From: JAENVU01 sp963765075
GTDB taxonomy: Bacteria > Actinomycetota > Acidimicrobiia > IMCC26256 > JAENVU01
Direction of reading: 5' to 3'
Assembly: GCA_963765075.1 (NCBI GenBank)
Contig: CAVXVA010000001.1
Location: forward strand, 186,001 to 250,000
Length of the DNA stretch: 64,000 nucleotides
Shown here: positions 54,737 to 62,939 of the stretch, one piece after another
Layout: each line of letters begins with the position of its first letter
Position numbering within the stretch: position 1 is the stretch's first letter
Made by a program: the position numbers and the translations under genes
The notes under the pieces: model-generated
What the model was told of the DNA's origin: nothing
Database searches by the model: none
Seen by the model: the letters and a program-made list of their open reading frames with translations, nothing else

Positions 54737-55353
54737 CCGACGTCTTCGCCACGATGCATTCGCAGCGGGCCCACCGCGCGTTTGCCGATACCGCGGTGTC
54801 CGACAACGACCTCGCCCGAATCCTCGACGCCGCAATCCACGCGCCGAGCGCGGAGAACAAGCAGCCGTGGGAGTTCGTGGTCGTGCGGGACCCAGCGGGC
54901 CGAGCCGCGATCGGCGCGCTCATCGAGCGAGCGTGGAACTCCGCCGGCAAGGCATTCTCGCGGTCCCGACTCACTGCGGAGCTTCTGGCCGACGTCGACC
55001 ACGGCGCGACCGGCGGTATTGCCGACGCGCCGATCCACATCGTCGTGGGTGCCGACACCGAACGAGGATTGGCCCAGACCGCAGCCGAATCGACATTCCC
55101 TGCGATCCAGAACCTGATGCTGGCGGCCGGTGCACTCGGACTCGGCACCGCGCTCACGACGATCGCGGTGGGATACGCCGACGAGTTACGAGCGATCGTC
55201 GGCTTCCCGGACTCCATTCGGCCGATGGCCGTCATTCCGGTGGGCCATCCGGCGCGCCCGCTCGGACCACCGCGGCGCGAACCGTTCGCGGCGCACACTC
55301 ACCGGGACCGCTACGGCAGGCCGTGGGAGTCAGCACCAACCCCAAGCCACTGA
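54733..55353 (+). CDS. Nitroreductase family protein
   Basis: A protein of 206 residues. The FMN-binding starting pattern M-H-S-Q-R-A-H-R-A-F and H-A-P-S-A-E-N-K-Q-P-W-E-F match the nitroreductase fold, and the C-terminal G-L-G-T-A-L-T-T completes it. It is an FMN-dependent NAD(P)H oxidoreductase. The GTGA overlap with the preceding gene indicates coupling. It ends 1 nt before a strong hairpin. Confidence 0.9.
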   Translation: MTDVFATMHSQRAHRAFADTAVSDNDLARILDAAIHAPSAENKQPWEFVVVRDPAGRAAIGALIERAWNSAGKAFSRSRLTAELLADVDHGATGGIADAPIHIVVGADTERGLAQTAAESTFPAIQNLMLAAGALGLGTALTTIAVGYADELRAIVGFPDSIRPMAVIPVGHPARPLGPPRREPFAAHTHRDRYGRPWESAPTPSH

Positions 55354-55392
55354 TTGGCATCTGGTGGCGCCCTCCGGACCACCAGCTGCCAA
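55354..55392. terminator. Long stem-loop between convergent genes
   Basis: TTGGCA/TGCCAA and CTGGTGG/CCACCAG pair in register with one mismatched base pair between them (T/C), enclosing an 11-nt loop. It lies between the ends of the nitroreductase and the small lipoprotein genes. Confidence 0.75.
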
Positions 55393-55420
55393 ACGGTGGA
55401 AGGTGGGGCGGGGGTGGGGA

Positions 55421-55624
55421 TTAGGGCGTGGCGGTCGGGTCCGCCTGGCTGGTCTGGCGCTCCATCTGCTCGAGCTGCGCGTTCTGCTGGTCGACGACGC
55501 CTTGGGCGTTCGCGGCCGGTGCGGTGATCGGGGTCGGGGCCGGGTTCGACTCTTGGTCCGATCCGCCACATCCGGCGAGCACCACGACCACGCCGATCCC
55601 GACGAACCACCGACTTCGCTTCAT
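55421..55624 (-). CDS. Small lipoprotein
   Basis: A protein of 67 residues. A lysine/arginine N-terminus and hydrophobic core (V-G-I-G-V-V-V-V) lead to the lipobox L-A-G-C, so it is lipid-anchored after cleavage. The mature part is short and rich in A, P, Q and N (Q-N-A-Q-L-E-Q-M-E-R). No domain is recognised. It is the last gene of the reverse-strand run that begins at 62853, separated by 53 nt from its neighbour. Confidence 0.72.
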   Translation of the reverse strand: MKRSRWFVGIGVVVVLAGCGGSDQESNPAPTPITAPAANAQGVVDQQNAQLEQMERQTSQADPTATP

Positions 55625-55677
55625 CCCCCGATGATCGGCATCAACCCCGGAAAGGTTGATCGCGAGCGCCGGAAACC

Positions 55678-56733
55678 TCACACGTTGACCCGGGCGCCGT
55701 CGGCGGCGGCCGAGGCGCGGATGGCGTCGAGGACCTGCATCCCGGCCAATCCATCGGCGAAGGTCGGGACGGGCACCGCGGTGGGGAGGGCTTGGCCCTC
55801 GACGCCGCACCGCAACACCTCGCAGAGGCGAGTAAACGGGCCGAGTTCGAGGTGCGTGTAGGCATGGGCGGGGTCGTCCGAGACGGGAGGGGCCGGGGGC
55901 AGTTCCAGATCAGGTGGTGTTGCCAACGTGCGGGTGCCGGCGCGGTCGGCCACCCACACCTGGCCCGCGTCGACCCAGATCGTTCCATCGCGGCCGGCCA
56001 CGCGGCTCATGTCGGCCATGGGGCCGTAGGCACCCGCGGTCTGTTGAATGACGACGTCGCACCCATTGATCATGCGGGCTCGCACGGTGAACGAATCTTC
56101 CGCGGTCGCCGTTCGATCGCTCAGCAACCGAGTCGCGGCCGACACCGTCGAGAACTCACCCAGCCAGACGCGGAGTTGATCGACCGCGTGCGAACCGGAC
56201 GCGCCGAGCCAACCACCGCCCGCACGGCGGTCGAACCACCATTCCGGCATCCGCACCGACGGATCCGCGACGAGCGACACGTACTGCACGAACGTGGCGA
56301 CGACAGGCTCGCCGATCAGCCCGTCGGCGATCGCACGGGCGACGACCGCCCGTTCGGGCGCCCAACGAAACTCATGACCGACGAGAGCCGTCACGCCCGC
56401 CCGCTCCGCTGCCGCCACCAGATCCCGCGCCTCGGTGGAACCGAGAGTGAACGGCTTCTCAACGATCACGTGCTTCCCGGCGCGCAGTGCGGCGAGTGCG
56501 AGCAGCTTGTGGGTCTCGGGTGGCGTGGCGATGGTCACGGCATCGACCTCGTCGAGCACGGTCTCGAGCCGGGTGGTCGCCGCCGGTACGCCGACGCGCG
56601 CGGCCCGACGTTCGGTGCGGGCCGAATCGGTCCCGACGAGCGCCACGACCTCGAACCCGGCGGCGCGCAGGGCCGGTACGTGCACTCGACAGCCGAATCC
56701 CGTACCGACCACGGCGGCTCGGGGTGCGTTCAT
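55678..56733 (-). CDS. Gfo/Idh/MocA-family oxidoreductase
   Basis: A protein of 351 residues. The Rossmann motif V-V-G-T-G-F-G-C-R is at residues 8-16, I-A-T-P-P-E-T-H and the catalytic E-K-P-F-T-L follow, and the C-terminal alpha/beta domain is complete (H-A-V-D-Q-L-R). It oxidises a sugar, inositol or similar alcohol with NAD(P). Its ATG shares one base with the stop of the D-2-hydroxyacid dehydrogenase gene, so they are translationally coupled. Confidence 0.9.
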   Translation of the reverse strand: MNAPRAAVVGTGFGCRVHVPALRAAGFEVVALVGTDSARTERRAARVGVPAATTRLETVLDEVDAVTIATPPETHKLLALAALRAGKHVIVEKPFTLGSTEARDLVAAAERAGVTALVGHEFRWAPERAVVARAIADGLIGEPVVATFVQYVSLVADPSVRMPEWWFDRRAGGGWLGASGSHAVDQLRVWLGEFSTVSAATRLLSDRTATAEDSFTVRARMINGCDVVIQQTAGAYGPMADMSRVAGRDGTIWVDAGQVWVADRAGTRTLATPPDLELPPAPPVSDDPAHAYTHLELGPFTRLCEVLRCGVEGQALPTAVPVPTFADGLAGMQVLDAIRASAAADGARVNV

Positions 56734-57659
56734 CAATACCCCTCGGCGAGGTCGACGACGTGCAGCAGTGCCTCGCCCGCGAGGTATCGCCGGAGGTTCT
56801 CCCGGAAGATGTCGATCGACGCACCGACCAGCTCCGGTGACGCCCAGGACGAATGCGGGGTCAGGAACACCTGCGGGTGGTCGTACAACCAATGACCGGC
56901 GGGCAGGGGTTCGGGGTCGACGGTATCGAGGCTCGCGCGCGCTACCCGACCCGAGTCCAGCGCGGTCCGGAGCGCGTCCTGATCGACGAGCGTGCCCCGC
57001 GCGATGTTCACCACGTGGACGCCGTCGCGCATCGCGGCGAACGCGTCCGCGTCGAGGAGGTGCCGGGTCTTGGCCGTGCCGGGCGCGGCCAGCACCACGT
57101 GATCCGCGCCCCGGACCAGGTCTTCTACCGCAGTCACGACCTGTACCTTCGAGATCGGGCTCGGAGTCGCGGTGCGGCGCATCGCGCGCACCGACATGTC
57201 GAACGCCAACGCCCGTTTCGCGATCGCCGTGCCGATCCCGCCCAGCCCCACGATCGCGACGGTCTTACCGGCGAGTGTGTCCATCCGCTGGAAATTCCAT
57301 GTCTTCGGTGGTTCCTCGAGCCAGAAGCCGGGGAACCCCTTGGCGAACGCGAGCATGGTCGCGAGCACGTACTCCGAGATGGGAACCGCGCTGGCACCAC
57401 GGGCGCAGGTCACGGTCGGAACGCGCTCCAGCACCTCGGCCGAGACACCATCGATGCCGGTCCCGGGCAGCTGGACCCACTCGACGCCGCGGTCGATCAA
57501 CGGCAGGACCTTCTCGTCGTCCCATCCCCCGAACAGCACCGCTCCGGTGACTCCGGCGGGCGGCGGCTCGCGCGACACATCGATGAACTCGACGTCGGGA
57601 AATTCGGCTCGGAGTTGCGCCGCCGCCATCCCCATCGCGTCGAAGACGGTGACACTCAT
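56733..57659 (-). CDS. D-2-hydroxyacid dehydrogenase family protein
   Basis: A protein of 308 residues. The NAD motif is G-L-G-G-I-G-T-A-I-A-K, then N-I-A-R-G-T-L-V-D, the catalytic D-P-E-P and the acid/base histidine in L-T-P-H-S-S-W. It reduces a 2-oxo acid or oxidises a D-2-hydroxy acid. The stop and start codons overlap the neighbours on both sides (1 nt with the Gfo/Idh gene, 4 nt with the upstream gene), so this is part of one tight operon. Confidence 0.9.
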   Translation of the reverse strand: MSVTVFDAMGMAAAQLRAEFPDVEFIDVSREPPPAGVTGAVLFGGWDDEKVLPLIDRGVEWVQLPGTGIDGVSAEVLERVPTVTCARGASAVPISEYVLATMLAFAKGFPGFWLEEPPKTWNFQRMDTLAGKTVAIVGLGGIGTAIAKRALAFDMSVRAMRRTATPSPISKVQVVTAVEDLVRGADHVVLAAPGTAKTRHLLDADAFAAMRDGVHVVNIARGTLVDQDALRTALDSGRVARASLDTVDPEPLPAGHWLYDHPQVFLTPHSSWASPELVGASIDIFRENLRRYLAGEALLHVVDLAEGY

Positions 57660-58747
57660 CGGATCTCCTTCGTGACCGCGCGGGTGGGGCCGAACGAGTG
57701 CAACGCGAGCGCGTGCAGGTTGCCCAACCCGCCGTTGACCATCACCACGATGTGGTCGGGACTCTCGACCAGCGCCACCCGGCCATCGGTGCCGACCCTG
57801 CCGTCGCGTTCGGCCTTGGCTCGGTGCGGCGTCGGCCACCAATCGATGGGCAACGCTGCGAAATGGAAGAGGCGTTCCTGGATGTCGGCGATGCTCGGGA
57901 AGGTCTTCGCCAAGCGGTGCGCCCACGGTGGCGCGAGACAGACGACGATCTCAGCACCGTGGTGGGCACCGATGAATGCGTTGGTCCCCGCGATGGCCAG
58001 CGACTTACCGATGACTTCGATGAGGTCCGGCGCGGTATCGGCGGCGATGTCGGCAATGTCGATCGTGCCCGTGCAGCCATGGACCGTCAGCGCGTCGACC
58101 CCGGACGCGAGACCGCGACGCACCGCCAACGGTTCCCAAGGTGATTGCTCTTCCCACTCCCCCACCACGATGCCGGTCACCCGGCCCGGCTGGCCGAAGA
58201 CACTCTTGGACGAGACGCCCACCACCTGACCACCGACGTTGCGCATCACCAGTCGCAGGGCGCGGCCGATGGCCGGCGCCGGTCCGGCGACCCCGCCGAA
58301 ACACCCCGCCTCGTAGGGGATCTCGAGTTCGTGGCGGATCGGGCCATTGACGAAGACGCCGGGAACCACACAGCTGGTGGTCGTGTTGAGCGCGAACAGA
58401 TTGAAGTCGGGTTCGGCCATGGCCTCCACGGCAACGCACAGCAGTGGCATCGAGGCGGCCGGCGCGCCCGCCAGGACCGCGTTGACCGCAACCTTCTCGA
58501 CGGTGCAGCGGCCGTTGCGCGGAGGCAGGTCGGCAAGGTGATCCTCGGGGAAGCGTCCACTCGCGGCCACGTAGGCACGGACCCGCTCCTCCGTCGGCGG
58601 GATCAACGGCAAGCCGTCACCCCATCCGGCATCGGTCGCGAGTTTCTGGAACTCGACCGGGTCGTCCTCGACGTCGAGTCGCGCCGAGGTCAACCAGTCG
58701 ATGGTGCAGCCATCCGGGCCGCAGTCGTCACGGCTGGGAACCGTCAT
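57656..58747 (-). CDS. UGSC-adjacent conserved protein
   Basis: A protein of 363 residues overlapping the UGSC gene by 20 nt and the hydroxyacid dehydrogenase by 4 nt. Early cysteines D-C-G-P-D-G-C-T and later R-C-T-V-E-K-V are candidate redox or metal ligands. Glycine-rich stretches (D-G-L-P-L-I-P-P-T, A-G-C-F-G-G-V-A-G) and N-A-F-I-G-A-H-H-G-A-E are notable. I do not recognise a named family with certainty. The overlap implies translational coupling to the UGSC protein, so the two are probably partners. Confidence 0.78.
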   Translation of the reverse strand: MTVPSRDDCGPDGCTIDWLTSARLDVEDDPVEFQKLATDAGWGDGLPLIPPTEERVRAYVAASGRFPEDHLADLPPRNGRCTVEKVAVNAVLAGAPAASMPLLCVAVEAMAEPDFNLFALNTTTSCVVPGVFVNGPIRHELEIPYEAGCFGGVAGPAPAIGRALRLVMRNVGGQVVGVSSKSVFGQPGRVTGIVVGEWEEQSPWEPLAVRRGLASGVDALTVHGCTGTIDIADIAADTAPDLIEVIGKSLAIAGTNAFIGAHHGAEIVVCLAPPWAHRLAKTFPSIADIQERLFHFAALPIDWWPTPHRAKAERDGRVGTDGRVALVESPDHIVVMVNGGLGNLHALALHSFGPTRAVTKEIR

Positions 58748-59306
58748 CGTCTCGGTCCCCACGGATGCTCGCCGCGCTCGCGCCGAGGGAGGCCAGCACC
58801 AAGGGCCACTGCTCGATCGCGATCGCCCGCACTTCGGCTTCGGTGCGCGACTCGAGTGGATACGGAAGCACATGAACCCGCAGACCCGCCCGGCTCGCGT
58901 TCGCCGCCATCGTGTGTGCCAATGATGCGAACTCCTCCGTCACGACGACGACCGCCGTCGTACCTCGCTGCGCGACCGCGACCGTGTCGTGCACGCTCCA
59001 CGAGGTGCAGGAGCCTCAATTGCCGAGACCGACCAACGCGAGGTCGACCCGCTCGGCGAAATCGTCGAGTTCGGCCCGGGTCCGGTGTCCGGCATCACCC
59101 ACCCGGTTGCCGGCTTCCCAGTCGTCGACGATCGCGCCCGCAGCTTCGAAGCGCGGCCGCCACTCGTCCAGTACCCAGAGGTAGCTGCGCCACGCAGAGT
59201 CGTAGCGAAGCCCGACCCGTTTCCCCACCAGCGAACCCGCGTCCGGGCCGGGGTCCTGGTCGACCTCAGGTGGTGACGCAGTTGGATCCAACACGGTGAC
59301 TCGCAT
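58728..59306 (-). CDS. UGSC-family selenoprotein (in-frame TGA)
   Basis: One frame runs from the ATG at 59306 (GAGGGAG upstream) to 58728, 192 residues, with a single TGA at 59016-59018, codon 97. The context reads L-V-G-L-G-N-[TGA]-G-S-C-T-S-W-S-V-H, which is the motif that names the UGSC selenoprotein family, with Sec and Cys separated by Gly-Ser. The N-terminal half has Y-D-S-A-W-R-S-Y-L-W and the C-terminal half V-V-V-V-T-E-E-F. A hairpin follows the TGA. Family members are proposed thiol/selenol redox proteins. If TGA were read as stop, two incomplete proteins of 96 and ~89 residues would result. Confidence 0.9.
58990..59009 (-). other. Candidate bacterial SECIS hairpin of the UGSC gene
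   Basis: On the reverse strand TGCAC-CTC pairs with GAG-(C)-GTGCA, an 8-bp stem with one bulged C and a GTG loop. The loop begins 14 nt after the TGA, slightly closer than in known examples. A GU-starting loop matches the general bacterial SECIS rule. Confidence 0.5.
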
Positions 59307-59402
59307 GAGCGACTCCCTCGCAGTAGGTGTGCGCCGAGAGTACGCGACTCCGCGCACGGTGCGTGCCGGGATGGGACGATGCACCTGACCGATCGGAGCC
59401 GG

Positions 59403-59597
59403 TCACTCACTCAGGCTGATCGCCCGTTCCGGACAGTTCTCGAACCCGACTCGGGCCTGACCTTCCAGACCGGCCGCCACGACGTCGGCGACGAGGACCT
59501 CGCAGTGGCCGTAGTCGTCCGGCGCGAACAGATCCGGCGCCAACGCGTAGCAGCGTCCATGACCGGTGCAGAGATCGGCGTCGACGGAGACCCGCAT
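59403..59597 (-). CDS. Ferredoxin, [3Fe-4S] type
   Basis: A protein of 64 residues. The ligand set C-T-G-H-G-R-C (C-x5-C) and the distal C-P-E fit a single [3Fe-4S] cluster, as in ferredoxins that serve actinobacterial cytochromes P450. The ATG at 59597 overlaps the P450 TAA by 1 nt (TAATG), so it is the natural electron donor for the adjacent P450. Confidence 0.93.
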   Translation of the reverse strand: MRVSVDADLCTGHGRCYALAPDLFAPDDYGHCEVLVADVVAAGLEGQARVGFENCPERAISLSE

Positions 59598-60802
59598 TAC
59601 GCGGGGTCCCACACGATGGGCAGGTACTCGACCCCGCGAATTCCAGCCGTGAAGATCGGCGTCTCGCCGTCCGGGATCGAGTACAGCGGCACGCGTCGGT
59701 GAAGTTCTTCGAGGGCTACCCGCATTTCCACCCGGGCGAGATGCGAACCGAGGCAGCGATGCACCCCCGCACCAAACGCGAGGTGACGATTCCCGGATCG
59801 TGCGAAGTCGACACTCTCGGGGTCAGCGAACTCCGCACTGTCGGTATTCGCCGAGGCCAGCAAGCAGGTCACCGTCTGACCGGCGGGAATCGTGGTCCCC
59901 GCGACTTCGACGTCCGCCGTGGCCACCCGCAGGACCCCCGGCACCGGCGTCTCCCAGCGCAGCAGTTCCTCGACGGCTGCAGGGATCAACGACGGGTCGG
60001 ACCGCAGTGCGGCCTGCCGATCCGGATGACCCGCCAGGTACGCGACTGCACACCCGAGCGAGGCGGTCACCGTGTCGAGGCCGGCAAGGAGGAAGAGGTA
60101 CGAGATGTCGAGGATGTCTTCGGTCGTCAGGCGTTCGCCGTCGATCTCGGCCCCGATGAACCCGCTGATGAGGTCGGCTTCCGGCTGGGCTCGCCGCTCG
60201 GCGATCACGCGCTCGAAGTAGGCGTAGATCTCCTGCCCGGTCGCTCGCGCCATCGCCCGGCCCTCGGCCAGGTTCGCCGCGCCGGGGCGGATGATGCCGT
60301 CCTTGAACCGCAGGAACAGATCGAGATCCTCGAGCGGGAGTCCCATCAGACGGAGAAAGACGGTGCAGGGCAACGGGATCGCCACGGCACTGTTGAACTC
60401 ACAGGTCCCGTCGGTGACGAACGCGTCGATCAGCTCGGTCACCAAGGCCCGCACCGCGCCTTCGAGCTTCTCGATCTCGCGCGGCGCGAACAACGGATCC
60501 AGCAGCCGGCGGAACTTGACGTGATCGGGTGGGTCGATCTGCAACGGGATCAGCGGCCGCACGTTGCCGATGTCGATCGCGTCCATGCTCGACGAAAAGA
60601 CGTCCGGGTGACGCAGCGCCCACAGGACGTCTTCGTGGCGAGCGATGATCGTCATGTCCTCCATCGGCAGGACACCCATCTCGCGCATCATTGGGTAGAA
60701 CTGCTGCGGGTTCGCGGCCGTCTCCTGATCGACCGAGAACTGACCGAAGCCGGCCATTTCCTCCAAGCCGTCCGCCGCGCTCACACTGGTCGGGTCACTC
60801 AT
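59597..60802 (-). CDS. Cytochrome P450
   Basis: A protein of 401 residues. The I-helix A-G-L-D-T, the E-x2-R motif in E-E-L-L-R-W and the haem-binding F-G-A-G-V-H-R-C-L-G-S-H are all present. The Asp in place of the second acidic/Thr neighbour is within the usual AGxDT variation. It hydroxylates a hydrophobic substrate using the ferredoxin encoded directly after it. The gene sits between an SDR/epimerase pair and the UGSC gene. Confidence 0.95.
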   Translation of the reverse strand: MSDPTSVSAADGLEEMAGFGQFSVDQETAANPQQFYPMMREMGVLPMEDMTIIARHEDVLWALRHPDVFSSSMDAIDIGNVRPLIPLQIDPPDHVKFRRLLDPLFAPREIEKLEGAVRALVTELIDAFVTDGTCEFNSAVAIPLPCTVFLRLMGLPLEDLDLFLRFKDGIIRPGAANLAEGRAMARATGQEIYAYFERVIAERRAQPEADLISGFIGAEIDGERLTTEDILDISYLFLLAGLDTVTASLGCAVAYLAGHPDRQAALRSDPSLIPAAVEELLRWETPVPGVLRVATADVEVAGTTIPAGQTVTCLLASANTDSAEFADPESVDFARSGNRHLAFGAGVHRCLGSHLARVEMRVALEELHRRVPLYSIPDGETPIFTAGIRGVEYLPIVWDPA

Positions 60803-60837
60803 GAATCCCCCTCGATCCCGATCGGGCTGCGCGCACC

Positions 60838-61479
60838 CTAGGACAGCGCGCGCACGTGCGCGGCGAGGTCGAGTGCCCACGCCCGCGGGTCGGCCAACGG
60901 CCAGCCGTGCTCGGGCAGGTCGAAGTGCTCGACCGACAGCGCGCCCTCGTAACCGAGGTCATCCAACCGGCCCAGGACGGCTCCGAAGTCGACGACACCT
61001 CGAGGGTCCTCGACGTGGAGTTGCGTGCGGCCGGGTGCACCTTGGCGCAGCTGGATGTGCCCGGCGTACTCCAACAGTTCGAGCGGATCACCGCCCCAAT
61101 CCGCGACATGGCCGGTGTCGACAAGCAGCCGCAGCCCCGGGACCGCGGCCATCATCGCTCGCGCGGTCTCTGCGGAGTGCACCACCGCGCCGGCCCAGGG
61201 TTCGAGCAGCGCGCCGGGCGCGGCCCGGAACCACCGCACGCACCGCTCCCACATGCCGTCGACGTTCACGGGCGCCGGGGTCGCACACCATCCCACGACC
61301 GGCTTCGGGAACGCGGTGGGACACCCCACGGGGAGCGCCAACGTCGTGACGTCGACATCGACCAAGACATCGATCGGGACATCGATGTGATCGAAGCCAT
61401 CGGCGTGCGCCGCCACGCTCCGTTCGATCGGGTCGCGATCGAACGCGTACACGATGTCGACGACTCCGAGCGGTCGCAC
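60838..61479 (-). CDS. Sugar phosphate isomerase/epimerase-like TIM barrel
   Basis: A protein of 213 residues starting at a GTG. It has the xylose-isomerase-like TIM-barrel core with metal-ligand candidates in L-L-E-P-W, V-D-T-G-H-V, and L-S-V-E-H-F-D. Family members isomerise or epimerise sugars, inositol derivatives or hydroxy-oxo acids. Its context with a D-2-hydroxyacid dehydrogenase and a Gfo/Idh enzyme is reminiscent of polyol or sugar-acid catabolism. At 213 residues it is shorter than typical 260-290. Confidence 0.82.
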   Translation of the reverse strand: MRPLGVVDIVYAFDRDPIERSVAAHADGFDHIDVPIDVLVDVDVTTLALPVGCPTAFPKPVVGWCATPAPVNVDGMWERCVRWFRAAPGALLEPWAGAVVHSAETARAMMAAVPGLRLLVDTGHVADWGGDPLELLEYAGHIQLRQGAPGRTQLHVEDPRGVVDFGAVLGRLDDLGYEGALSVEHFDLPEHGWPLADPRAWALDLAAHVRALS

Positions 61480-61506
61480 CGACTGCTCCTCGTCGGGTCC
61501 GGCCGA

Positions 61507-62403
61507 CTACTTCTTGTGTTCCATCCCGCCGGGCATGCTCATGCCGACGTGCTGAAGGTGCTGACCCAAGATCTTGTCGAAGTTCTCCCCGACGGTCGCG
61601 ACATCCATGCCGCCGTCCTCGTACATGTACGCGACCTGCTTGGGGTGCTGATAGATCGTGTAGGCGAAGTCGGTGCGGCCCAGGATCTGACCGTTGACGT
61701 GGCCGGCCTGGTCCGACGCGATCCACGTGACGAGTGGGGCATTGAGCGCGGGGTCCGATTCGGGCGGCGGCGCGGTCCCCGTCCGCTCGAAGAGTGCCGA
61801 GGTCATCCGCGTCGCACCGGCGGGCGACATCGCATTGACGGTCACCCCGTACTTGCCGAGTTCGATCGACCAGATGAAGGTCATGCCCATGATCGCGGCC
61901 TTCGCGGCCCCGTAGTTGGTCTGGCCGAAGTTGCCGCGCAGCCCGGCTTGCGACGTGACGTTGATGATGCGGCCGTACCCGGCTTCTTTCATGTGTACCG
62001 CGGCGTGTTGGGCCATGTTGAACGTTCCGTACATGTGAACCTTGACCACGGCGTCGAAGTCTTCCGGCCCCATCTTCACCAACGATCGGTCGCGGACGAT
62101 GCCGGCATTGTTGATCAGGATGTCGATCTGACCGAACTCGTCGATTGCGGCCTGGATCGTCTGGCCGGCCGCGTCATAGTCGGTGACCGACCCGTAGCTG
62201 GCGATCGCGCCGACGCCCAACGCCTTGATGTCCTTGACCGTCTGCGCCGCGGGATCTTCGTCGGTGCCCTGACCATCGAGGCTCACCCCGACGTCGTTGA
62301 TCACGATGTTCGCGCCCTCACGTGCCATCGACAGCGCGAACTCGCGCCCGATGCCTCGGCCCGATCCGGTGACGACCGCGACTCGACCATCCAAGATTCC
62401 CAT
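61507..62403 (-). CDS. SDR-family oxidoreductase
   Basis: A protein of 298 residues. T-G-S-G-R-G-I-G, V-I-N-D-V-G, I-N-N-A-G-I-V-R-D and the catalytic Y-G-A-A-K are present. It belongs to the same HSD17B4-like group as 8282 and 33437. The MaoC hydratase gene precedes it by 42 nt, and together they would convert an enoyl-CoA to a 3-oxoacyl-CoA. The ATG at 62403 begins M-G-I-L-D-G-R. Confidence 0.92.
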   Translation of the reverse strand: MGILDGRVAVVTGSGRGIGREFALSMAREGANIVINDVGVSLDGQGTDEDPAAQTVKDIKALGVGAIASYGSVTDYDAAGQTIQAAIDEFGQIDILINNAGIVRDRSLVKMGPEDFDAVVKVHMYGTFNMAQHAAVHMKEAGYGRIINVTSQAGLRGNFGQTNYGAAKAAIMGMTFIWSIELGKYGVTVNAMSPAGATRMTSALFERTGTAPPPESDPALNAPLVTWIASDQAGHVNGQILGRTDFAYTIYQHPKQVAYMYEDGGMDVATVGENFDKILGQHLQHVGMSMPGGMEHKK

Positions 62404-62445
62404 TGTGTGCTCCGCTTCGTTCGTTGGTGTGCGACAGAACTGTGA

Positions 62446-62853
62446 TTACTCGGCGACTGCGGCCGTCGCGGTCCCAGCCAACTTCTCTTCCCCGTCGGCG
62501 TTGCGCGCCGACAACTCCAGGTCGACCAACCCATCAGGGTGGACACTGGTGACCACCGCCGTGAAGGTGAGGGTCTCGCCCGGCCACACCTGCTTGGCGA
62601 ACCGGACATTGAGTTTCCGCATCGCCTCCGGACCGAACCAGTCCTTGACCACGCGCGCCATCAGCCCCGCGGTCAGCATGCCATGACCGAACACCGACGG
62701 GTTCCCCACCTGGGTGGCGATCGTGTCATCGTGATGCATCGGGTTGAAGTCGCCCGACGCACCGGCGTACTTCACGAAATGCGTACGGGTCAGGTTCTCG
62801 ACGACGAGCGGCTCCGCCGCATCGCCCACGGTGATGTCTGCAAGTTTCGGCAC
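62446..62853 (-). CDS. MaoC-family (R)-specific enoyl-CoA hydratase-like protein
   Basis: A protein of 135 residues of the hotdog fold with the catalytic Asp/His pair in D-F-N-P-M-H-H-D and G-N-P-S-V-F-G-H-G-M-L. It hydrates a 2-enoyl-CoA, complementing the SDR that follows. The GTG at 62853 gives V-P-K-L-A-D. The start is 62 nt from the operator at 62915-62930 and 99 nt from the divergent TetR start. It heads the reverse-strand run. Confidence 0.9.
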   Translation of the reverse strand: MPKLADITVGDAAEPLVVENLTRTHFVKYAGASGDFNPMHHDDTIATQVGNPSVFGHGMLTAGLMARVVKDWFGPEAMRKLNVRFAKQVWPGETLTFTAVVTSVHPDGLVDLELSARNADGEEKLAGTATAAVAE

Positions 62854-62914
62854 GGCCGGGACCTTACCGGCTTCTCGGCCAGCGCTTCCCGACTGGCCCT
62901 TCCCGATCGGTTCC

Positions 62915-62930
62915 CTGACGGCCCTGTCAG
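62915..62930. promoter_or_regulatory. TGAC-N6-GTCA palindrome between MaoC and TetR genes
   Basis: CTGACGGCCCTGTCAG has identical outer half-sites to the other operators, although its centre GGCCCT departs from RYNNRY. It lies 23 nt before the TetR ATG, suiting autoregulation. Confidence 0.6.
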
Positions 62931-62939
62931 GTCCCCGGA

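Noticed and set aside
58728..59306. Nonsense mutation or pseudogene at the UGSC gene
   Set aside because: The TGA falls on the family-defining Sec codon, the motif after it is exact and both halves are intact.
59297..59315. TGAC-type operator near the UGSC start (GGTGACTCGCATGAGCGAC)
   Set aside because: The half-sites do not align in the TGAC-N6-GTCA spacing and it overlaps the start codon without a -10 hexamer.
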